Shown here piece by piece: positions 56,150 through 64,000 of a DNA stretch of 64,000 bases. Origin of the DNA: Homalodisca vitripennis (taxonomy: Eukaryota; Arthropoda; Insecta; Hemiptera; Cicadellidae); NCBI RefSeq assembly GCF_021130785.1, contig NW_025777498.1:31692-95691 (forward strand), read 5' to 3'. Numbering within the stretch: position 1 is the stretch's first letter; every line of letters starts with the position of its first letter. A program made the position numbers and the translations under genes. The notes under the pieces are model-generated. The model saw nothing but the letters and a program-made list of their open reading frames with translations. It was not told the origin of the DNA and did not search any database.

Positions 56150-56420
56150 TTATATAAGAAAAATTTCTTAACTAAGGTTTGTAGGAGGCAATTTAAATTC
56201 TCTATACTATTTTTTCAATAATTTTAGAATTTAAAAAATTAATGATTTTTACTTGAATTTGACAGAAATCAGCACAATTTCTGGTGAAACAGTGATAGAT
56301 TCTTCTATTTATTATTTAAAAAATGTGTAAACTAAGACTTAAAATTATTGAAAAAAGTAGTATAGAGAATTTAAATTGCTTCTTACAAACCTTAGTTAAG
56401 AAATTTTTCTTAATTTAAAT
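56146..56420. promoter_or_regulatory. 83-bp inverted repeat between divergent genes
   Basis: Arms at about 56,146-56,228 and 56,338-56,420 are reverse complements with only about five mismatches and are separated by 110 bases. Each arm ends at a start codon (polymerase on the minus strand, OB-fold-like gene on the plus strand), so both genes have the same 80-base upstream sequence, including TTTTTCTTA..TAAATGG. It could be a duplicated promoter or a cruciform-forming replication signal. Confidence 0.8.
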
Positions 56421-56724
56421 GGAGCTACTAAAGGAATTAAATGAAGTTGGTGATTTAAAGTTCAAAGAATATAAGAAGTTGAATGAATTAGAAGAAAATA
56501 AGAAATACAAAATTTTGAATCTGGAGAAAATGAAAGATAAATTCGGGTTTACAATAATTGCCGAGTTGGAAGATTATAAAGTACACTTACCGAACAGATT
56601 TTTGACTGTTTTGGATGAAAAAAAGATTAAAGAATTGAATAAACATGATAAATTACACTTGGTTGTTACTGGAAAGAAGACTATTAAAGATAAAGACTGT
56701 GTTACTATCAATTTTGTAGAGTAG
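56419..56724 (+). CDS. OB-fold-like small protein, intact copy (element 2)
   Basis: Intact 101-residue protein starting MELLKELNEVGDLKFKEYKK. A helical, lysine-rich N-terminus is followed by alternating beta strands (YKILNLEKMKDKFGFTIIAE, VHLPNRFLTVL, KLHLVVTGKKT) that resemble the compact OB-like domains encoded near the ends of arthropod Polinton/adintovirus genomes. I infer single-strand nucleic-acid binding, but no family was proven. It is the only unbroken copy; both element 1 copies are damaged. It lies between the inverted-repeat promoter and the right terminal repeat. Confidence 0.65.
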   Translation: MELLKELNEVGDLKFKEYKKLNELEENKKYKILNLEKMKDKFGFTIIAELEDYKVHLPNRFLTVLDEKKIKELNKHDKLHLVVTGKKTIKDKDCVTINFVE

Positions 56725-56740
56725 AAGATTTTTCGTTTAT

Positions 56741-56926
56741 TCGTAGCAGACATTTCAAAATAGATTGATTTGACAGCTCAAGAAAGTAGAAGCAAACAGC
56801 TATAGATTCAGGTAATTTTTCATTCGTGAGTTACAGATTCGTTTATTTGTCCTTTTAAACAGTATTTTCCCTTGATTTTCTGTTGGCTTCCGAAAGTGCG
56901 CTAGAACCGCCATATTCATATCTACT
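56741..56926. repeat. Element 2 right terminal inverted repeat
   Basis: Reverse complement of 39,699-39,886, ending CATATTCATATCTACT. TA repeats begin immediately after it. Confidence 0.88.
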
Positions 56927-57148
56927 ATATATATATATATATATATATAAGTAGATATGAAGTTATAAGTAGAAGTGATAAGTTATATATATATATATAA
57001 GTAGATATGTTTTTTATATATATACAAAATATTGAGTACACATTTAATGATTTTAATATTTAAAGATAATTATGATTACCGAAAAAATATCGTAATTATA
57101 TATAGAATTACCTCATTAAATTAAATTAAATCATTCTTTTATATCCAG
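56927..57148. repeat. TA-rich flank with extra copies of the terminal decamer
   Basis: TA tracts alternate with two more forward copies of the element terminus AGTAGATATG (56,950 and 57,000), each preceded by (TA)n. The rest is AT-rich intron up to the TATATCCAG acceptor of collagen exon 9. Confidence 0.75.
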
Positions 57149-57425
57149 GGTCAATCAGGATCAACAGGACCTCCGGGACCAGCAGGAGTTCCTGGAATCA
57201 AGGGAATCCCAGGGGACTCCGGTCGACCTGGCAAATCCGGGGCCAATGGGGCAACCGGGACCTCAGGGGTTGGACGGGATCAAGGGGAGAGCGAGGAGGC
57301 GAGGGCCTTCCTGGAGGACCAGGACCCTCAGGACCTCAGGGTTCTCCCGGTGACAGAGGATTACCAGGACTTCCTGGATCTACAGGACCTCCCGGTCTTC
57401 AGCGGCCAAACGGGGAGGAGCCCCG
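57149..57425 (+). CDS. Collagen triple-helix exon 9, two frame breaks
   Basis: 277 nt from a TATATCCAG acceptor to a GTACGT donor. It starts in phase 0, matching exon 8 across the viral insertion (GQS GST GPP GPA GVP GIK GIP GDS GRP GKS GAN). A one-base change near 57,250 and another near 57,286 shift the register. The remaining triplets (GEG LPG-type register, GSP, GDR, GLP, GST, GPP) continue to the donor, with one Gly-to-Arg change near 57,403. Collagen identity is certain; an intact product is not. Confidence 0.85.
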
Positions 57426-58720
57426 GTACGTTTTTGTTCAATGTATAGTTTTTGACACATTCACACTTCTTTTTAAGTTTTAAAAAGTGCCGATTTTCTA
57501 CAACTATGGTTTTATATTTTCCTAAGTATTGCCAATCTCGTTGAATTATAATGTCACTGTTTAGATAAACGCACGATATAAACATGTTTATAGTCTTAAG
57601 TGTACTTTCATTAAATATATTATATAGTAAACAAATATATATATTAATGATTTTAGTATGAAAATGTTTGGTTATAAATATGATATATTTAGTATAGGTA
57701 CCCCCCAGAAGAAAATAACTTAATAAAAATAGTGTTTTGCAAGTAAATGTTGGTGAAAGACCTTTCATTTGTGAATAAGCATATTTCACCTATTCACAGT
57801 CATCAAAAAATGGTGGTAAACAGCTGCAATAACCTCATCTAGAAGATCGAGAAGTTATTGTTATATGACAAGTGCGGGCGTGATCGTTGGCCTGTCCCAG
57901 GAGTCGAGAGACACGAGGTTTAGGTAGGGTAATAACAAATAATTAAAAGGATATTTGAAATTTAAATATAAAAAAATAAAATTACATTTTTTAATTATAA
58001 TATTTTAAAATAAAAAAACATTAAATTATTTTGTTACTTGTATAATAATTTTATAATTACATTCATTTTATTTTTATAATTTAACTTAAACAATGCCCAA
58101 GGTTAACGTTTTTAACGGTTACTACTTTTTTTTAACTTATCACACTTAAAACTAACAATCTTACATGAACAAAAGACTCGAAAAATCACGATTTCGATTG
58201 TATTATCTCTATGGCTATGGCTGTATAACAATTATTTTTATATTTGACAAATGGTTTTACGCTTCAAATGAATAATTAAATTTAGACAAAAACTTTCAAT
58301 TTGAATAACTTTTTAATCGATTTCCTGCCATCGTTTTACTACCAAACTAGCATAAGCTGCCTGTCGAGTTATTTTTTTAGTACTCCTCTGTAGATAAAAA
58401 AACAAATGTTCGTCAAATACAAAATAAATTGGTTTCCGGACTACTCTGGACGTTTATTTTCGGACTTAAAATTGCTTTGAACAGAAGTCAAAAATAAACT
58501 ACAGGACATAATCTAGGGTTTAAAACAGGTCTTATGTTATTTAAATTTTGTTGTTTAATAACTTCCTGTAACATCTCTATGTATATTCATTATTACAGAT
58601 TTTGTAAGCAGTTTGTGTTCTTTGATTACATATATTTAATAAATTGTATATACTATATATATATATATATATATATGTACGCTAAGAAAATGTTACAAAA
58701 TACCGGGCCAATGATAAAAA

Positions 58721-58734
<14 letters not shown>

Positions 58735-58761
<27 letters not shown>

Positions 58762-59060
58762 TATATCATATTTAATATTTTAAAGTATTGTATTAATATT
58801 TGATGTTAAACTATAACATACAATATTATAAATCATGCAATTGCTATACATACAAAATATTGGACAAAATATTAACAACTATATATTAACATATACATAT
58901 ATAATTAAAACAAAACACACACGCATGTATATATCGTATTTAATATATAAAAAATATTGTATTAATATTTGATGTTAAACTATAACATACAATATTATAG
59001 ACCATCGCAAATTGCTATACATAACAAAAATATTGGAACCAAATATTAACAACTACATAT
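58735..59060. repeat. Imperfect tandem duplication, about 175 bp
   Basis: The block ATGTATATAT.. TAATATTTGATGTTAAACTA .. ATAACATACAATATTATA .. CAAATATTAACAACTA, running from about 58,755, is repeated from about 58,925 with small indels. Both copies follow CA-rich stretches. Confidence 0.7.
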
Positions 59061-60075
59061 ACATATTTAATTAAAATTGATACATATGAATGAAAATATC
59101 ACCACAGTAGTTATGGAGGAATGCGTTTAAATGTTAATTCATTATACCCGTTTCACAAGAATACAATACAAAATGTATTCTATACAAAAAAAACGGATAT
59201 TCGTGATTTATTTTTTTTTTTTTAACTTTTCACAATTTGGTCATACAATAAGTGAATACCAGCTTACGACACTGCAACTAAACGATCACGTGTGCCAGGA
59301 CGTAAACAGTTGACTGTAGACTTCACACCCAAAAACACTTTTTTAGGGGTTGTGCCGAGGGATTCGGGGATTAATTCACTACCGGCGGGGCGTCTCCAGA
59401 GGGTTCTATCCTAGCCGTCAGTGAGAATTGTGTCTCTTTCATTCTCTCTCTTTCAACATTATTACACATATACCCTACCACATGTCGCGTAACAGGCTTT
59501 CATTGTCAAGATATCCTGCGGGACAGATAGGCAGACATTACAACCATACAGAACAGAAAATTGATTACGGCTTCAGACAAATTCCGTTGTTGGGTATGCA
59601 CCATCCTACAAACACCTTGTCTATATATACAAATTAAAATTTCATGGAAAATAAACATTATATGGGTAACAAATTTGTCGGGATATTTAGCACAGATGAT
59701 ACATCCAAAAATTTTGTTCATTAAGTTATGTTTCTTAGCGGTGTTCAAATAATAAACAGTTCCGGAGAGCTAGGGAGGGCACTACAACGCGATATGCGGT
59801 TGCCACCGGACATTTTCATATTGACTTTCCATTTTGTTATTTTTTGTTTTACTCTAATAATTTAAAAATATCAAATGTTCAAATCTCACATTATTGTACT
59901 CAGTTTTCTTTAAAATACAGAAAAGTAAAAGTCATTATAAAATGGTGTTGTATTTGTTGTGATAGTAAGCCTACACATGGTAATACTTTACATATTCGAA
60001 TCTCTTATGAAAGTATTGATTTTTTAATTAAAATGTATTTATTCCGGTAAATTTTCGTTGGCATCACGAATTAAC

Positions 60076-60320
60076 CCATTAGGCCCAACGTAAAAAAAGG
60101 TTCGCTAACGCTCAGCCGAAACCCATGAAGTGGACATGCATCATCATCCTAAGGCAGTGTTTCTGATATTGATATCAAGTCTTCATGCAAAAATTCAAGT
60201 CTGTTAGCTCATTCAGTTTTCGAGGATCTCGTGCGGAAAGACGACGTATAGACAGACAGACAGAAAATTAACATTTTTTCAGCCTCTTCAGTGAAAGGCT
60301 TCGCTAAAAGTCAGCCAATA
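60076..60320. repeat. Dispersed repeat tail (GACAGACAGACAG)
   Basis: Contains GGTTCGCTAACGCTCAGCC (60,091), a GATAGACAGACAGACAGA-like tract near 60,250 and GGCTTCGCTAAAAGTCAGCC (60,297). This resembles the 3' untranslated tail of an insect non-LTR or non-autonomous element. No coding part is visible. Confidence 0.5.
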
Positions 60321-61344
60321 TGTATAATATGTATAGAAATTAAACACTTTTAAGATTTGTTTATTGGGGATTTTTGGGGTTTAATATTAAAAAAAGTAAT
60401 GAAGACAATTTTATTTCTTACTTTGTTTCCATGGAATGTTTAGTTACTATACTTGATATATGAACAAAGATGAGAAAGTTTTAGGAAAATGTATATTTAA
60501 TGTCGTATAACTTAAAATATACAAAATTATATAAGTATATCATATGTACACATCTACAACTTGACTATATAAATTTTTAATTCATAGGAACCTACAGGTA
60601 ATTTAATATTTTTATTGAGAAACAGTAATCCAGTTGGAACGGATACGGATATCATGGAAACCATCAGTACTAACACGCTGTTCAAACAAACTTTTATAGA
60701 CCTTGAGCTATCCAGGAGCTGAGATAGTCGTATTGTTAGGGTTATTGTATAACACTAAATGGAGATGTGACTTGTATTACTCCCGGCTCCTGTCGTAACC
60801 GACGTTATTAAAGATTATTGTGTTTATCATAACATGACCGTTGTATAAAGTAGTATTTTCTACGACTTTTATACACTGTTAATAGTTCGTATTACTCTAG
60901 TAGTACTGTAGAGAGTAGTACTGTATAACTTACACTAACTGTTTGCATACAATTTGACCTATTTCAACGGTAAGGATATACTAACTTTGAACGTGTAACC
61001 AATAAAATTTAATTGGTTCAGAAAGCAAACCGATTATATGATCAAGTAATTACGTCTCATATCGTAGTACTCGAAGCATCCTTGATGGGGTTACGATAAA
61101 AGTTAGAACAGATAACTAATGAGTGGGGAAAGATGGTGTTCTACATTTGCTCTTGTTTACGCTCGTTAATGCCTACAATAAAAGTAAAACAGAGTAATAG
61201 AATGTACTTTTAAATAAACTAATAAAAATTTTAAAATTTTTTAATACCCTTTTGGGGCACTCTGTGTAGTGGTCTTAATAAAAAAACAATCACGAATGCG
61301 CGATTGTGTAAATATCTAATCTAAATTAAATTCGGAGTGCTGTT

Positions 61345-62675
61345 TTGTATGCTCCAAACTTTATCAGTAACATTCTGTGGTGTCAGGGCTCCACACGGTA
61401 CTGCGTGCACATCACACTGGTATCACGACTACCCTCTATCTGCCCAGCATTACAGCGCAAGGCTAGAAATAAACCGGTTTCACTAGTAATCCTGTATGTC
61501 ATATGTATGCTCCAACTTTATCAGGATCATTCTGTGGTGTCAGCCCCTACACGGTACTGTGTGCACATCACACTGGTATCACGACTATCCTCTGTCTGAC
61601 TAGCCTTTACAGCGCAAGGCTAGAAATAAACCGGTTTCGCCAGTAATCCTGTATGTTCATATGTAAGAGTGTGTTTTGTATGCTCTAACTTTATCAGGAT
61701 CATTCTGTGGTGTCAGACTCTACACGGTACTGTGTTCACACCATACTGGTATCACGACTACCCTCTATCTGCCCAGCATTACAGCGCAAAGCTAGAAATA
61801 AACCGATTTCACTAGTAATCCTGTATGTCATATGTATGCTCCAACTTTATCAGGAATCCATTCTGTGGTGTCAGCCCCTACACGGTACTGTGTGCACATC
61901 ACACTTGGTATCACGACTATCCTCTGTCTGACTAGCCTTACAGCGCAAGGCTAGAAATAAACCGATTTCACTAGTAATCCTGTATGTCATATGCAAGAGT
62001 GTGTTTTGCATGCTCCAACTTTATATCGGTATCATTCTGTGGTGTCAGGCTCTCTACACGGTACTGTGTGCACATCACACTGGTATCTACGACTACCCTC
62101 TTTCTGACCAGCCTTACAGCGCAAGGCTAGATATGAACCGGTTTCGCCAGTAGTAATCCTGTATGTTCATATGTCAAGAGTGTGTTTTGTATGCTCTAAA
62201 CTTTATCAGGATCATTCTGTGGTGTCAGACTCTACACGGTACTGATGTTCACACCACACTGGTATCACGACTACCCTCTGTCTGACCAGCCTTACAGCGC
62301 AAGGGCTATAAATAAACCGATTTCAACTATAAGTCCTGTATGGTCATATGCAAGAGTGTGTTTTGCATGCTCCAGCTTTATCGGTAATCATTCTGTGGTG
62401 TCAGACTCTAACACGGTACTGTTGTGCACATCACACTGGTATCACGACTACCCTCTGTTGTGGACTAGCCTTACAGCGCAAGGCTAAAAATAAACCGGTT
62501 TCGCCAGTAATCCTGTATGTTCATATGTAAGAGTATGTTTTGTATGCTCTAACTTTATCAGGATCATTCTGTGATGTCAGGCTCTACACAGTACTGTGTA
62601 TGCACATTACACTAGTATCACGACTATCCTCTGTCTGACTAGCCTTACAGCGCAAGGCTAGAAATAAACCGAATT
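61345..62675. repeat. Eight-copy satellite with alternating unit lengths
   Basis: Head-to-tail copies marked by CATTCTGTGGTGTCAG start near 61,371, 61,528, 61,701, 61,859, 62,033, 62,213, 62,389 and 62,564 (spacings 157, 173, 158, 174, 180, 176, 175). Each unit carries CACGGTACTG, CACTGGTATCACGACTA and CAGCGCAAGGCTAGAAATAA. The longer units have an extra CAAGAGTGTGTTTTG-type segment. Open frames across it are repeat artefacts. Confidence 0.92.
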
Positions 62676-63439
62676 GTAAAGCGAACCGATTACAAATCTT
62701 TCTAGGGTTTTATTGTAAAATTAACTTAAGGTTTCTGTATATATTTCTTGGTATAATTTTAAACATATATGAAAAATAAGCACCATTAAGCAATAATATG
62801 AAATATTTATGGGACAAATAAAATCAGACTGCAAACCTGTCACGTAAAAGGTATTTTGAAAAGAATATAATTTTAATAAGATTTACAGGACAATTATTTA
62901 CAGAAATATGCCTGGGAGTTTTCCTGTATTTTTCATGCTTAAATTAACTCAAAAGTCCCTTGTCATTTTTATGACTACCATGACCCCCTCGTGGACTATT
63001 TATTTGAACTGCAACGAAAGTTACCAAAAGGTAAAACGAAGGTAAGCTAAACGAATTAGCTTATACTTCATCACTTTTTCGACTAAAAAAGTTTAATATA
63101 TATTTACTGGAAGTTTTATTGATTAATGTATGCATAAAAGTCATAACAAAATTGGATTGTCCTGATTAAAATGCTTTTAACGTCTGATGTATCTTCATTA
63201 ATTTACACTTCTTTTGCATTGAGTGCTTTTGTAACTGTACATTTTTATAAAAAGTTTGAATAAAACATAAATAAATAAGGTAGCAGGACTACCTCTCTGT
63301 ATTTATACAACCATTAAATCCAAATCCGAGAATACACGATTAAAGTCATAAATTATTCTCTTTCATTCTGCTGCTAAATGAAAGCATAAAGCGCTGATGA
63401 TGGTAATCAGTGATATAATAAATATGGTAAATAAATGAA
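62676..63439. other. No gene seen
   Basis: AT-rich sequence between the satellite and the LINE fragment. Nothing recognised. Confidence 0.5.
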
Positions 63440-63896
63440 AATACTTTACTCCTGTGGCCACTCGAAACCCAGATGGTTTTTGACCTCGCCAACCATGTCT
63501 CTCCAACTTCTTCTATCTTGAGCCACTTCCAGTGTAGCGCCAATCGTTCTTAAATCCTTCTCCACCTGATCTCTCCATCGCATCCTAGGTCTGCCCAATG
63601 GCCTCACTCCCTCTGGTTCCCATCGCCACACATTCTTTATCATTTTATCTTCTCCCTACGGGCAACATGGCCCATCCATCTCATTCTTTTACTCCTGATC
63701 AGTGCAATCATATCGGGATCTTGGTATATTTCTCTTAGTTCTCTGTTCTTCCTGATCCGCCATATGTCTCCTTCTTGAACTGGTCCAAAAATTCTTCTTA
63801 GTATTTTGTTTTCAAAGTTTATTAACTTTTTTTGGGATTTCTTTTGTGACTGCCCATACTTCTGACCCGTACATCAAAACTTGTAAGATCATGGTT
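63440..63896 (-). pseudogene. 3' end of an RTE/Jockey-like LINE
   Basis: The minus strand encodes the typical C-terminus of insect endonuclease-reverse-transcriptase proteins: GRPRMRWRDQVEKDL, then DRRSWRDMVGEVKNHLG (63,446-63,643). Upstream, in shifted frames, are pieces matching the preceding segment (YGSEVWAVTK, and RRIFGPVQ-type and RMRWMGHV-type residues). At least two frame breaks lie near 63,650 and 63,830. The rest of the element would lie beyond 63,900 or is truncated. Confidence 0.8.
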
Positions 63897-64000
63897 TTCT
63901 AAATTCTAAATGAAAATACTACTAGTAATAAACCTGCTAAAAGTATTTTAATGAAATCGTAAAACATCGATGATAACAACAGTAAAATAATAAATATTGC

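Larger units (their letters stand above)
39699..56926. mobile_element. Endogenous Polinton/adintovirus-like element 2
   Basis: 17.2 kb, same gene order and orientation as element 1, starting AGTAGATATGAATATGGCGG and ending with its reverse complement. It has short inverted repeats of about 190 bases and lacks the duplicated terminal genes of element 1. Instead it carries a diverged MNSPKS gene near the left end and an intact OB-fold-like gene near the right end. A retroposon of about 1.1 kb (41,351-42,490) is nested in it. Identity to element 1 is near 99% by eye in the protease/core region and clearly lower in polymerase, BRO and terminal regions. Most genes carry frame breaks. Confidence 0.9.
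57426..61344 (+). other. Intron or 3' region, no exon seen
   Basis: AT-rich sequence with a (TA)n tract (58,651-58,677) and a (CA)n tract (58,727-58,757). The region after each tract is partly duplicated: TAATATTTGATGTTAAACTA occurs near 58,790 and 58,965. No Gly-X-Y exon or other gene was recognised. Confidence 0.5.

Noticed and set aside
57361..57789. 142-residue minus-strand frame after collagen exon 9
   Set aside because: Its N-terminus is AT-rich intron and its C-terminus is antisense to the collagen exon; no recognised domain.
59428..59752. Several overlapping 60-80-residue frames on both strands
   Set aside because: No recognised motif, mutually overlapping on both strands, no splice or promoter context; probably chance.
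61345..62530. Cys/Ser-rich plus-strand proteins over the satellite
   Set aside because: Overlapping frames in a tandem satellite with indels; no conserved start or similarity.

Overview
The window looks like nuclear DNA of an arthropod, most likely an insect. It is AT-rich, intron-rich and full of TA and CA microsatellites, tRNA-derived SINEs, decayed non-LTR retrotransposons and a Mutator-like DNA transposon. The species cannot be fixed from the sequence alone.

Host gene: nine Gly-X-Y exons on the + strand (2.8, 4.2, 5.5, 8.6, 9.9, 13.0, 19.7, 20.5 and 57.1 kb) form the triple-helix region of one collagen gene. Splice phases are compatible from exon to exon. Exon lengths of 162, 162 and 54 nt, plus one near 198 nt, are the 54/99-based sizes typical of fibrillar collagens. 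Several exons carry single-base frame breaks, one carries a stop codon, and some Gly positions are substituted. The introns hold a 1.63-kb Mutator-like transposon with 20-bp terminal inverted repeats (6.5-8.1 kb), a 5'-truncated Jockey/CR1-type LINE (10.1-12.8 kb), two tRNA-Ser/Leu-like SINEs, a 67-bp satellite (17.5-18.1 kb) and older LINE remnants.

Viral block: the intron between the 20.5-kb and 57.1-kb exons is enlarged by two related endogenous DNA-virus elements lying head to tail, element 1 (21,729 to about 39,672) and element 2 (39,699 to 56,926). Each carries a protein-primed DNA polymerase B, a retroviral-type integrase with an N-terminal zinc ribbon, an adenain-type protease, a packaging ATPase, a major capsid protein, a penton-like minor capsid protein, a capsid protein with a parvovirus-like phospholipase A2 domain, a basic pX-like core protein, a fibre-like coiled-coil protein, BRO-family proteins and small zinc-ribbon proteins. 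This places them with Polinton/Maverick and adintovirus-like viruses. Polymerase and integrase would replicate and insert the genome; protease, capsid proteins and ATPase would build and fill the particle. The capsid block, protease, ATPase, integrase and polymerase lie on the - strand; penton and BRO genes lie on the + strand. Element 1 has about 1.2-kb inverted repeats that contain two complete gene loci. Element 2 has inverted repeats of about 190 bp and a nested retroposon of about 1.1 kb.

The most striking unexplained signal is an AT-rich motif with a TCT/TCTA core that runs directly into the start codon (TTTTTTCTATATAAATGG-like) at nearly every viral gene in both elements. It implies almost leaderless transcripts and a dedicated transcription system. 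Other unusual points are an array of truncated BRO-N cassettes with palindromic, hypervariable cores; an 83-bp inverted repeat between divergent polymerase and OB-fold-like genes; and an A9 run joining the core-protein and protease frames.

The last 6.6 kb hold no recognisable exon. They contain an eight-copy satellite (61.3-62.7 kb) and the 3' end of an RTE/Jockey-like LINE (63.4-63.9 kb).
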